Both the position numbers and the translations under genes were made by a program. The notes under the pieces were generated by a model. That model was not told the DNA's origin. It saw nothing but the letters and a program-made list of their open reading frames with translations, and did not search any database. Shown piece after piece: positions 35,851-44,001 of a stretch of 64,000 bases of DNA; positions within the stretch are counted from its first letter, which is position 1, and each line of letters opens with the position of its first letter. Origin of the DNA: Entomospira culicis (GTDB lineage: Bacteria > Spirochaetota > Spirochaetia > WRBN01); NCBI RefSeq assembly GCF_028748145.1, contig NZ_CP118181.1, positions 62,001 through 126,000 of the forward strand, in the 5' to 3' direction.

Positions 35851-36897
35851 ATGTTAGGAGTGAGTCTTTTTCCTGGGTTGGATATTGCGTGGGCGGAGTA
35901 TGCGCGCTATTTAGATTCGGCGAAAGCCTTAGGGTTTGGGTTGGTCTTTAGTTCGTTGCATATCCCCGAAGCCGATGAGAGGCGTTTGGCGCGTGAGGTT
36001 GATTTGATGATCGCGCATTGCCAGAAGCTGGGGCTAAAGTTGGTGATCGATACCAGTAAAGAGTATTTTGATCGATATGATTGGGCAACGATGCCACTGC
36101 ATGCGTTACGTTTAGATTTTGGTTTTAGCGATGAGGAGATCGTGGCGCTTTCGCATCAGTTATCCTGTAAAATATCGCTTAATGCCAGCGTAATTAGCCA
36201 AGAAAATTGGCAAAATTTGGTGCGTTTAGGGCTAAATGTGGCTCATGTCGAGGTCTGTCATAACTACTATCCGCGTGAGGATACAGGCATTAGCGCAGAA
36301 TTATTAGCGCAAAGAAATCACTTTTTTCACGAGATGGGCTTCTCTACGATGGCCTTTGTTGCTTCGCATTATCGTCCACGTGCGCCTTTGTATGCGGGCT
36401 TACCCACGCTAGAGCAACATCGAAATCTCTTGCCAGCGGTAGCCATGCAACATTTGTGGCAGTTGGGCACCGAACATGTGATTATTGGCGATGCGATGGC
36501 AAGTGTAGCGGAATTAGAACAGTGTAGTTTGTTGTCGCCCCGACGATTGACGCTCTTTGTAACACCTCAAGCAGATCTCCAGCCAAGTGAGGTGGCATTA
36601 CTGCAAGCCGAGCACACGAATCGCACGGATATGGGTGAATGCGTGGTACGATCGCAGGAGTCTCGCTTGTTGATGAAGCATCTTCTGCCCATTGAGGCAC
36701 GATCTCCACAAACCCGAGCACCCTATACAGTTGCGGTGGATAATCAGGCGTATCCGCGCTATCACGGGGAGTTACAGATTGTGGCATTTTCTCGCCCTGC
36801 CGATGAGCGCGTCAATGTGATCGCCGATGCCTCTCCCAGCGCGATCTTGATTGATGGCATGCGTGGGGGAGAGCCGTTCTCTTTTGTGCGTATGTGA
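35851..36897 (+). CDS. mupG: 6-phospho-N-acetylmuramidase (DUF871/MupG)
   Basis: A 348-residue cytoplasmic hydrolase of the DUF871 family; characterised MupG cleaves MurNAc-6-phosphate-GlcNAc after PTS uptake. The N-terminal TIM-barrel domain starts MLGVSLFPG, with FSSLHIPEAD, RLDFGFS, EVCHNYYPREDTG and HYRPRAPLYAGLPTLE. The C-terminal ~120 residues form the small cyclophilin-like domain (NRTDMGECVVRSQES). The start is fixed by the family N-terminus even though no ribosome site lies upstream. It is divergent from murP. No murQ is in the window, so the next step of the pathway must be elsewhere. The stop lies 2 nt from the convergent ABC-F stop. Confidence 0.88.
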   Translation: MLGVSLFPGLDIAWAEYARYLDSAKALGFGLVFSSLHIPEADERRLAREVDLMIAHCQKLGLKLVIDTSKEYFDRYDWATMPLHALRLDFGFSDEEIVALSHQLSCKISLNASVISQENWQNLVRLGLNVAHVEVCHNYYPREDTGISAELLAQRNHFFHEMGFSTMAFVASHYRPRAPLYAGLPTLEQHRNLLPAVAMQHLWQLGTEHVIIGDAMASVAELEQCSLLSPRRLTLFVTPQADLQPSEVALLQAEHTNRTDMGECVVRSQESRLLMKHLLPIEARSPQTRAPYTVAVDNQAYPRYHGELQIVAFSRPADERVNVIADASPSAILIDGMRGGEPFSFVRM

Positions 36898-36899
36898 TG

Positions 36900-38372
36900 C
36901 TAGGTTTTTGTGATAAGATAGCTAGCTAGATCGCCTTCGTGGGTGCGTAGGTTTCCCTCATCAAAGATGATGAGTCGGGTGGCGATGCGTTGTACGAGGG
37001 CTTGGTCGTGGGAGACAAGTATCACCGTGCCCGGATAATGACTAAGCATTTGTTGTAGGGTCTCGACGGCGAGGATATCGAGGAAGTTCGTCGGCTCGTC
37101 TAAGAGGAGGAGGTTGGCCTGCGAGGCAAAGATGCTACAGAGGCTCAACTTTACGCGCTCTCCCCCAGAGAGTTGCGAAGCACGTTTGTGATAATCTACC
37201 GAGGAGAAGCCCATGCCCGCGAGCATCGCTCTGACGATGGCTGGCGGTCGCACGCTATGGAGCATCGCGTTATCGAACAAGGTTTTATCGGGTATGATAT
37301 TAGAGAGGTCTTGCTTAAAGATGCCCAGTTTCACCTGTGGTACGAGGTGGATTCCCGATGCTTGGTGAATGATCTGATTGATGAGCGTACTTTTACCGCA
37401 TCCATTTTCGCCATAGAGAGCGGTTTTTGAGCCATTGGGGATGATAAAGTGTGCATCTTGGTAGAGCGGAGCTTGATCGGGATAGGCAAAGGTGAGATTC
37501 TCCGCTTGCATAAGCCACTTGTTGGCAAGCGGATGGGTAAGGGTAAAGTCGAAGGAGAGACGCTTTTGGGGTACGCTATGTTTAACCTCTAGCGATTTTA
37601 AGCGATGCTCTAAGACGGTGGCGTGGCGATGGGCAACCTTTTGGCGACTCTTTACCTCGCCTTTGTGTAATCGCGCTTCGCTATTACCCATGCGTGAGGG
37701 CGCAGATTTAATAGCGTTGGCGCGTTGTTTGGCGCGGGTTACGCTGGCTTGCAGACGCTTTTTCTCTTTGGTGTATTGTTGATAGGCAAATTCTGCTTCG
37801 CCATTTTCTTGTTCTTTGATGGCGAGATAGTCGCTGTAGTTGCCCTGATAGGAGCGAATGATGCCATCTTCTATGGCGATGATTTTGTTGCAAATTTGAT
37901 CGAGCAGATGGCGGTCGTGGCTGACAATCAGGAGTGTTTCGCAACGCTGCAGATCGGTAAGGAGAAGATTTTTGCTGGGGGTATCGAGGTGGGTGGTAAT
38001 TTCGTCGGCAAAGATGAGCGGGGTGTGGGCTTGGATGGTCTGGGCAATCTTGATCTTGGTGGCTTCGCCGCCACTTACGCTGGGTTGATCGATTTTGTTG
38101 ATGACGTGATAGCGACGCAGTTGTTCGTCATCGGGGGGCGTGGGGAGGGGGTCGAATTGGGTAAAGTAGTTGATGTCGCAGAGACGACGAACGGTTCCGC
38201 GATCGGGTGGGAAGGTGCCAAAGAGGATGTGGAGTAGTGTCGATTTCCCCGATCCGTTGGCTCCGATGAGCCCAATTTTATCGCCAGAAAAGATTTGCAA
38301 TTGCTTACAACTAAAGAGTTCTTGATCGGTGAAGGTATGACTTAGGTTGGTGGCTTCTAAGAGGAGCGCCAT
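36900..38372 (-). CDS. ABC-F family ATPase (ribosome-acting)
   Basis: A 490-residue protein with two ABC domains and no membrane segment. Domain 1: Walker A GANGSGKS (residues 37-44), signature SVSGGEATK and Walker B region FADEITTHLD, where the usual DEPT is DEIT. A charged helical linker follows (EEFAYQQYTKEKKRLQ-like). Domain 2: Walker A GENGCGKS, signature LSGGERVK and LLLDEPTNFLD. ABC-F proteins bind the ribosomal E site; the short form with a long linker and SGGEATK resembles antibiotic-resistance members (Vga/Lsa/Msr), so resistance to PLS-type drugs is possible but unproven. ATG 38372 is chosen for GGAG nearby; an upstream ATG at 38408 is in the leader. Confidence 0.85.
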   Translation of the reverse strand: MALLLEATNLSHTFTDQELFSCKQLQIFSGDKIGLIGANGSGKSTLLHILFGTFPPDRGTVRRLCDINYFTQFDPLPTPPDDEQLRRYHVINKIDQPSVSGGEATKIKIAQTIQAHTPLIFADEITTHLDTPSKNLLLTDLQRCETLLIVSHDRHLLDQICNKIIAIEDGIIRSYQGNYSDYLAIKEQENGEAEFAYQQYTKEKKRLQASVTRAKQRANAIKSAPSRMGNSEARLHKGEVKSRQKVAHRHATVLEHRLKSLEVKHSVPQKRLSFDFTLTHPLANKWLMQAENLTFAYPDQAPLYQDAHFIIPNGSKTALYGENGCGKSTLINQIIHQASGIHLVPQVKLGIFKQDLSNIIPDKTLFDNAMLHSVRPPAIVRAMLAGMGFSSVDYHKRASQLSGGERVKLSLCSIFASQANLLLLDEPTNFLDILAVETLQQMLSHYPGTVILVSHDQALVQRIATRLIIFDEGNLRTHEGDLASYLITKT

Positions 38373-38532
38373 AGAAATTTCTCCATGATGGGATATCCAC
38401 GACCCCATGCAATCAACGACTGTTTTGGGGCTTAATTCTCTCTGGGCTAGAGAGCTACTGGGTTATGGGTGCATCACTGGATTATTCGCATGGGTGGTCG
38501 CTGTCCGTCCTTATCTTTCTTGGCGTTCTATG
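38373..38532 (-). promoter_or_regulatory. Leader of the ABC-F gene, possible attenuator
   Basis: A ~160-nt leader between the promoter and ATG 38372. It contains two tiny frames, MRIIQ and MHP, a CTCTCT...AGAGAG hairpin, and an ATGGG...CCCAT hairpin near the gene start. Resistance ABC-F genes are often controlled by short-peptide attenuation, and this layout would fit that. Confidence 0.4.
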
Positions 38533-38547
38533 TTATCATATTATAAT
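38520..38547 (+). promoter_or_regulatory. Rightward promoter overlapping the ABC-F promoter
   Basis: TTGGCG (38520-38525) and TATAAT (38542-38547), 16-nt spacer. Its -10 shares the ATTATAAT palindrome with the leftward promoter, so the two cannot be occupied together. It would serve the 29-residue ORF. Confidence 0.45.
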
Positions 38548-38568
38548 GGGGGAATGTGGTTTTGTCAA
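38540..38568 (-). promoter_or_regulatory. Promoter of the ABC-F gene
   Basis: Minus strand TTGACA (38568-38563) and TATAAT (38545-38540), 17-nt spacer: full consensus. Confidence 0.9.
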
Positions 38569-38586
38569 GGTGATAAGAGGATGATT

Positions 38587-38676
38587 ATGGATGGTCAGAG
38601 ACCAGCACTTATCTTACGCGAAGAGTTACCTATCCCCAAACCCAAGACGAAGAAAGTAAAGATATCGCAGGAATAG
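38587..38676 (+). CDS. Possible 29-residue basic protein
   Basis: ATG 38587 with AAGAGG (38575-38580) at a 6-nt spacing opens a 29-codon frame with an acidic-hydrophobic start (MDGQRPALILREELP) and a Lys/Pro-rich tail (KPKTKKVKISQE). A promoter-like sequence is upstream. It lies 62 nt before rpoZ. The longer 89-codon frame from 38407 covers the ABC-F leader and is not credible. No homologue is known to me. Confidence 0.45.
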   Translation: MDGQRPALILREELPIPKPKTKKVKISQE

Positions 38677-38738
38677 ACTTGTAATGTTATGGCATATTTG
38701 GTATAGTAAAGGCATATCAGGTGGAAGAAGGGAGAGAT

Positions 38739-38948
38739 ATGGCTTCTAAAAAATTGAATATTCCATTAAAAGAGATTGTGAATCACACTGGAAATGTCTA
38801 TGAGATGACCAACGCCGCCATCAAGCGCGCTGCGCAATTAACGGTAACGGGTAGTCCGACGGTGGAAGAGTGTGAGGGAAAATATGTCTCGGCAGCGCTA
38901 AAAGAAGTATTGTTGAAGAGAGTTGATTACCATAACGAGTCGATCTAA
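38739..38948 (+). CDS. rpoZ: RNA polymerase omega subunit
   Basis: A 69-residue protein starting at ATG 38739 after AAGGGAGAG. It contains the omega-family core (NVYEMTNAAIKRAAQLT, then GKYVSAALKEVL) that wraps the C-terminal tail of beta-prime and helps assemble RNA polymerase. An upstream in-frame ATG at 38721 lacks a site. Its last 26 nt overlap the miaA reading frame. Confidence 0.9.
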   Translation: MASKKLNIPLKEIVNHTGNVYEMTNAAIKRAAQLTVTGSPTVEECEGKYVSAALKEVLLKRVDYHNESI

Positions 38949-39852
38949 ACGACCTGTTATCCTCTTGTTGGGGGCGACCGCTGTGGGTAAGAGTACAGCG
39001 GTTTTGGCGTTGTCGCAGTTGGTAGATGCGGTGATTTATGCCGACGCTTCAGCGATGTATCGTGATTTATCGATTGGCGTGGCAAAGCCTAGCCTAGAAG
39101 AGCGCGCGATATTGCCTCATTTTATGCTCGATTTACTCAATCTTGACGAGCAGATGAATGTGGCAGATTTTGTGCAAAAAAGTGATGCGATCATAGCCGA
39201 TCTGGCGCGTGAGGATAAGGTTGCTCTATTAAGTGGCGGGACGCTCTATTACTTGCGACATTTTCTTTATGGTCTACCCACCACGCCTCCTGCTAGTGAG
39301 GCTAGTCGTGCTTATGTGGAGCAGATGGCGCGCGATATCGGGCAAGAGGCGCTCTATGCGCATCTTACATCGATTGATCCAATAAGTGCCGAGCGTCTGG
39401 CGTGGCAAGATAGCTATCGGGTGAGCCGTGCGCTAGAGGTTTATTATGACAGTGGCAAACCGCTCTCTAGCTTCCTCTTGGAGAAGGACGTATTGCGCGA
39501 TAGGTATGATTTTTGTTTAATCGAACTGGTGCGTCCGCGCGAGGAGCTTTATGCACGCATCAACGATCGGGTGGAGGCAATGTGGCAGGCGGGGTTAGTC
39601 GCAGAGGTGGAAGACCTCAAGCGTAAGGGGCTTAATGCATCCATGCCGGCAAGCAAGGCAATTGGCTATCGACAATTTTTTATGGAAGGACTATCTTTGG
39701 CAGAAATTAAGGAACGCATCAAAAAAGAGAGCCGAAATTATGCCAAACGACAATTGACATTTTTACGCTCCTTGCCTATTAATTATCGCTTGCCTGCTGA
39801 CGATATAACAAGCCTCAAGCAGTGCGTTCAATCCTTTTTATTCAGTAGATAA
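38923..39852 (+). CDS. miaA: tRNA dimethylallyltransferase
   Basis: A 309-residue enzyme that adds the isopentenyl group to A37 of tRNAs reading UNN codons. The P-loop is GATAVGKS (17-24). The DSxQVY element is DASAMYRDLSIGVAKPS, less typical than usual. SGGTLYYLRHFLYGLP, KAIGYRQF and the C-terminal RNYAKRQLTFLRS match the family. The only start that keeps the P-loop at the expected position is TTG 38923, inside rpoZ; there is no ATG or GTG nearby. Translational coupling to rpoZ is likely. Confidence 0.9.
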   Translation: MITITSRSKRPVILLLGATAVGKSTAVLALSQLVDAVIYADASAMYRDLSIGVAKPSLEERAILPHFMLDLLNLDEQMNVADFVQKSDAIIADLAREDKVALLSGGTLYYLRHFLYGLPTTPPASEASRAYVEQMARDIGQEALYAHLTSIDPISAERLAWQDSYRVSRALEVYYDSGKPLSSFLLEKDVLRDRYDFCLIELVRPREELYARINDRVEAMWQAGLVAEVEDLKRKGLNASMPASKAIGYRQFFMEGLSLAEIKERIKKESRNYAKRQLTFLRSLPINYRLPADDITSLKQCVQSFLFSR

Positions 39853-39941
39853 ATTGGGGAAAATACACAAAACTTCGCGCGCTTGATAAAGAAACCCCGT
39901 GTTAGATGACGATAGAAAAAGGTAGGAGTTAAAGAAATCGC

Positions 39942-40448
39942 ATGCAAACAATTGATACAATTATCGCCCTAAAAGCGACCATCGATCGAGAGCTTAGCTT
40001 GATCAAAGAGTTTAACGCTGGATACGATGCGTTGCGTATGGCCGTGCAGGGCAAGAAGTGGCCGGTATTACAAAATATCCTCAAGGAGTCGACCCGTCTT
40101 GCCCAAGATGTCTCCAGTGTAGAAGAGAAGCGCGATGAGCTCTGTCAATCCCTCTATCTTGCCTACACCTTGCCCAACGATCGTAGCTTCTTTGAGCTTG
40201 TCGCTTTCTTCCCCGAAGATATGCGCGAACGCATGAAGAGTAGCTATCTGCAATTACGCGCCGAGGTCTACAAAATGAAGTGCCGCCTCAAGAGCCTAGA
40301 GGCCTATAGCCGTGTGCGCATGCAACTCGTCGATGAGGTCATCAACAAGTCGCAAGTTACCCAGCAAAATAACGCCGCCCCCTACAAACGTACCGGCAAA
40401 CGCGCCCTACAAGATCCCGATTCATTCTTGTTTGACAGCATCAAATAA
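39942..40448 (+). CDS. flgN: Flagellar chaperone FlgN
   Basis: A 168-residue all-helical cytoplasmic protein starting MQTIDTIIALKATIDRELSL, with the FlgN-type coiled pattern and a basic C-terminal tail. FlgN keeps hook-associated proteins FlgK and FlgL unfolded for export. It is recognised mainly because it lies directly upstream of flgK, the usual order. AGGAG at 39923-39927 is a little far from ATG 39942. The codon use is rich in C-ending codons compared with its neighbours. Confidence 0.8.
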   Translation: MQTIDTIIALKATIDRELSLIKEFNAGYDALRMAVQGKKWPVLQNILKESTRLAQDVSSVEEKRDELCQSLYLAYTLPNDRSFFELVAFFPEDMRERMKSSYLQLRAEVYKMKCRLKSLEAYSRVRMQLVDEVINKSQVTQQNNAAPYKRTGKRALQDPDSFLFDSIK

Positions 40449-40527
40449 CGCAAAATATCATTAAGCTAATCACAAAATGGATCGATACTTAAGATAAGAT
40501 CTTTAAAAAGAGAAGAGGATAGAGTCA

Positions 40528-42444
40528 ATGCATTCAACATTCATGGGCTTAGAGATGGGCAAACGCGGTATGTTTGCGCACCAAACCGCCCTGCAAACTA
40601 CCGGTCATAACATCACCAATCTTAATACCGAGGGCTACTCTCGTCAGCGCGTGCGCATTGGCACCATCGATCCTCTCTATGATCCGGGGCTTGCTCGTGT
40701 ACACGTGCCCGGACAATTGGGGCAAGGGCCTACCACCACGCGCATCGAGCGCGTCTTTGATGTGCTCCACGAAAATCAGGTTATCTCTGCCAGCGACGAC
40801 CTTGGTTACTGGCGTACACGCGATTTTTATGTGGACAAGTTAGAGAAGATCTACAACGAGCCTAACGATGTTAGCGTGCGTACCTTTATGGATCACTTCT
40901 GGAATAGCTGGCAAGATGTCGCCGAGAATCCCGAGAGTTTGGCCGCGCGGGTGCAGGTGGTGCAAAATGGTAAGGCACTAAGCGAATCGATCAATCATCG
41001 CCATGCTATGCTTCAAGAGCAACGTCTTTTGCTCAATGATGATATTAAATTTACCGTAACTGAGATTAATCAAAAGACTGAAGCGATTGCCAAGCTCAAC
41101 GTGCAGATTGCGCGCGTACAGGCGATTGGTGATGAGCCTAACGATCTCTTAGATAAACGCGATCAGATGATCCGTGAGCTAGCGGTGCTTGTACCAGTTA
41201 GTGTTGATCATCAAGATGCTGATGAGTTTCGCGTGCATATTGGTGGGCGTATCTTAGTGCAGGGCGAGCTTGTTAACCCGCTCTCCGCCGAAGCTGATCC
41301 TAATAATGATGGTTTAGCGATGGTGCGCTGGGGCGATATTAATCCGCCTCATAACCGCGACTCCTACCACGATACGTATCGTGTAGCAGGGGGTAAGTTA
41401 GGCGCACTTATCGAATTACGCGATGTCGATGTGAAAGACGAACTACGTAAGCTCGATGCCATGACGGTGCATTTTATCGATTTAGTTAATGATGTACACG
41501 CGCAGGGTGCGGGCATGAATGGGAATAGTGGACTTGACTTTTTCCGTCAGAATAATTATATCGAAAATGCAACAGGTAGTATCGATACTACGGGTGATGG
41601 TCAGCTTGACAGCACCTATCTCTTCCGCATCTCTGGAGCAAACCAGCTTAAGGCAACGCAACAGGTGGGGCTTGCAGGGGAGATTACTCTCTCGGCAGGC
41701 AATGGCGACTTAGTAACCATCGCGTACAACCCCAATGACACGGTAGGGGATATCATCAATCGCATTAATTACTCGGGTGCTGATGTGGTGGCGCGTTTGG
41801 ATGTGAATGGGAATTTATCGCTTAAAGGATCTTTATCCTATGGCGATAATACGCCTGACTTTGTTATCCGCCACGTGGAGGATTCGGGGCAATTCTTGGT
41901 GGGTTATGCCGGTCTATTAAATGCTAGTGGCGCCGATGGTGCGTATGATTATCAAAACCCTAATGCCGCCGAGGAGCAGTTACGTGTTACGCAAGGCGTT
42001 AGTTTTCAAACCACACCATTGCAACGTCCATCGGCATGGATTGCGGTTAATGCGCAAATCGCCTCGGATGCTAACAATGTTGCAGCAGCCAAACCGCTTG
42101 CCGGTAGTGGCGAGGTGGCTATCGGTAATAACGCTTCGGCGCTCGCGATTGCTGATTTACGCCACGAAAAGGTGATGATCGATCGGCTTACGAGCTTTGA
42201 TGACTTCTTTGCGGACTCGGTTGCTTTGATTGGTGCCAAAGGCTTTGAAGCGCAAGAGACGCACGCGGCTTTCTCCACAATCAATAAAAATTTGGATGAT
42301 ATTCGCCAATCGATTAGCGGTGTCAATATTAACGAAGAGTTCGCCGACTTAGTACGTTTTCAACATGGCTTTACCGCGAGTGCACGCTTTGTTAATGTGG
42401 TGGATCAAATGCTTGATACCATCATCAATCGTTTGAAAGTTTAG
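40528..42444 (+). CDS. flgK: Flagellar hook-associated protein 1
   Basis: A 638-residue hook-filament junction protein. The N-terminal family signature (MGLEMGKRGMFAHQTALQTT and GHNITNLNTEGYSRQR) and the C-terminal FlgK/FlgE motif (NINEEFADLVRFQHGFTASARFVNVVDQMLDTI) are both present. It is longer than the ~550-residue enterobacterial form because of an expanded middle region. It follows flgN by 79 nt and is followed by a terminator, so flgL, the usual next gene, is not cotranscribed. Confidence 0.95.
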   Translation: MHSTFMGLEMGKRGMFAHQTALQTTGHNITNLNTEGYSRQRVRIGTIDPLYDPGLARVHVPGQLGQGPTTTRIERVFDVLHENQVISASDDLGYWRTRDFYVDKLEKIYNEPNDVSVRTFMDHFWNSWQDVAENPESLAARVQVVQNGKALSESINHRHAMLQEQRLLLNDDIKFTVTEINQKTEAIAKLNVQIARVQAIGDEPNDLLDKRDQMIRELAVLVPVSVDHQDADEFRVHIGGRILVQGELVNPLSAEADPNNDGLAMVRWGDINPPHNRDSYHDTYRVAGGKLGALIELRDVDVKDELRKLDAMTVHFIDLVNDVHAQGAGMNGNSGLDFFRQNNYIENATGSIDTTGDGQLDSTYLFRISGANQLKATQQVGLAGEITLSAGNGDLVTIAYNPNDTVGDIINRINYSGADVVARLDVNGNLSLKGSLSYGDNTPDFVIRHVEDSGQFLVGYAGLLNASGADGAYDYQNPNAAEEQLRVTQGVSFQTTPLQRPSAWIAVNAQIASDANNVAAAKPLAGSGEVAIGNNASALAIADLRHEKVMIDRLTSFDDFFADSVALIGAKGFEAQETHAAFSTINKNLDDIRQSISGVNINEEFADLVRFQHGFTASARFVNVVDQMLDTIINRLKV

Positions 42445-42474
42445 CGAGGTCTCTTTTGTAAAGCATGTGTCAAC

Positions 42475-42500
42475 GACCTCCTTAACTGGGGGTCTTTTTT
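42475..42500 (+). terminator. Terminator after flgK
   Basis: GACCTCC pairs with GGGGGTC (one G-U pair), followed by TTTTTT. Confidence 0.85.
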
Positions 42501-42519
42501 ATGAAAAAAGGGGAATGGG

Positions 42520-44001
42520 ATGAAGAAGATACTCTTTGTTAGCAGTGAGTTAGTGCCGTTTGCTAAGAGCGGGGGCTTGGGCGATATGGTGAGCTCTTTG
42601 GCGATTGCTTTGGCGAAGTTGGGGCATGATGTACGGGTGGTTATTCCACGATATTACCACATTTCGCGCGATGATTTGCAACGCCATCCTGCACCATTAG
42701 GTGTGCCGTTGGGCTGGTCGCAGGAGTGGTGCGCAATTTATGAGGGGCATTTACCTCGTTCATCCGTACCGGTCTATTTTCTCGATCATGAGGGGTACTT
42801 TGGGCGTAGTGGTATTTACGGGGCGACACCTTCTTCCAGTTTTGATGATAATTTTGCACGATTTTCGTTACTTAGTCGTGGCGCATTTCAGCTCTGTAAG
42901 GCACTTCAGTGGTTTCCCGATGTGATGCACGCCCACGATTGGCCCACTGCACTTGTGCCTGTCTACCTAAATACGTGGGAGCGCGAGGGTGATTTTGCCC
43001 CTACAGCTTCGGTCTTCACGATCCATAATCTTGGCTATCAGGGATGGTTTCCTAAAGCGGATCTCTTTTATGCGCAAATTGGCTGGCACGACTTTTTGAT
43101 GCAAGGGTTAGAGGCGCTAGATAGCATCAATTTGATGAAGGCGGGCATTACCGCCAGTAACTTAATCACCACGGTGAGCCCAACTTATGCGCAAGAGATT
43201 CAGTCTGATGCATACGGCGAGGGGCAAGATTGGTTGTTACGTCAGCGACACGAACAGATTTGGGGCATTTTGAATGGTATCGACGAGGAGGTATGGAATC
43301 CCCAAACTGATCGCTTTTTAGCACCACACCACTATTCCGCAGAGGATTTATCTAATAAAGCGATCCTCAAGCAGCGTCTGCAAGAGCGCATGGGTTTACC
43401 GCAAGAGAAGGAGCATCCGATTTTGGCGATGGTTTCGCGTTTGGTTTCCCAGAAAGGTGCCGAGTTACTCCTTGGCGATTGGGGCGTACTGCAACGACTG
43501 ATGCATTATCATCCTAAGGTGCAAGTGGTGATCATTGGTACGGGGGAGGCGGGCTTGGAGGATGGGCTTCGCGCCTTTGCCCAGCGCTATCCGGAACAAA
43601 TTTCGGTGCATATCACTTTTGATGAACCACTCTCTCATTTGGTAGAGGCCGGTGCAGACTTCTTTTTGATGCCCTCTCGTTACGAACCTTGTGGCCTCAA
43701 TCAGATGTATAGTTTGCGTTATGGAACACTACCCATAGTGCGTAGAACTGGTGGCCTGGCCGATACCGTAGAGGCATATCGCGTGGAGGACGGTGCGGGG
43801 ACAGGCTGGCTCTTTAATGATTATAATGTGGATGGTTTTTGGTGGGCGGTTAACTATGCGGTAGAGACCTATTATCAGCGCCCTGAGCATATCCAACAGA
43901 TGCGTAAGCGCGCGATGGCACAGGATTTTTCGTGGAAAAAGAGCGCCGAACTCTACGATCGCGCCTACGATCAAGCAATCAGTTATCGCCGAGGCAATTA
44001 A
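42520..44001 (+). CDS. glgA: Glycogen synthase (ADP-glucose)
   Basis: A 493-residue GT5 glycosyltransferase that elongates alpha-1,4-glucan from ADP-glucose. The N-terminal domain has KSGGL (residues 16-20), which binds the nucleotide sugar, and VVIPRYYH. The C-terminal domain has LMPSRYEPCGLNQMYSLRYG and VRRTGGLADTV. AAGGGG precedes ATG 42520. Storage glycogen synthesis is inferred; no other glg gene is in the window. Its TAA stop overlaps the convergent rfbB stop within a shared TTAA. Confidence 0.95.
   Translation: MKKILFVSSELVPFAKSGGLGDMVSSLAIALAKLGHDVRVVIPRYYHISRDDLQRHPAPLGVPLGWSQEWCAIYEGHLPRSSVPVYFLDHEGYFGRSGIYGATPSSSFDDNFARFSLLSRGAFQLCKALQWFPDVMHAHDWPTALVPVYLNTWEREGDFAPTASVFTIHNLGYQGWFPKADLFYAQIGWHDFLMQGLEALDSINLMKAGITASNLITTVSPTYAQEIQSDAYGEGQDWLLRQRHEQIWGILNGIDEEVWNPQTDRFLAPHHYSAEDLSNKAILKQRLQERMGLPQEKEHPILAMVSRLVSQKGAELLLGDWGVLQRLMHYHPKVQVVIIGTGEAGLEDGLRAFAQRYPEQISVHITFDEPLSHLVEAGADFFLMPSRYEPCGLNQMYSLRYGTLPIVRRTGGLADTVEAYRVEDGAGTGWLFNDYNVDGFWWAVNYAVETYYQRPEHIQQMRKRAMAQDFSWKKSAELYDRAYDQAISYRRGN

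Noticed and set aside
38407-38676. 89-codon plus-strand protein upstream of rpoZ
   Set aside because: Its first two thirds lie over the ABC-F leader, without a ribosome site; only the last 29 codons have one.
39880-39915. FliA-type (sigma-28) promoter before flgN
   Set aside because: TAAA and GACGATAG are present but 17 nt apart instead of about 15, so the match is weak.
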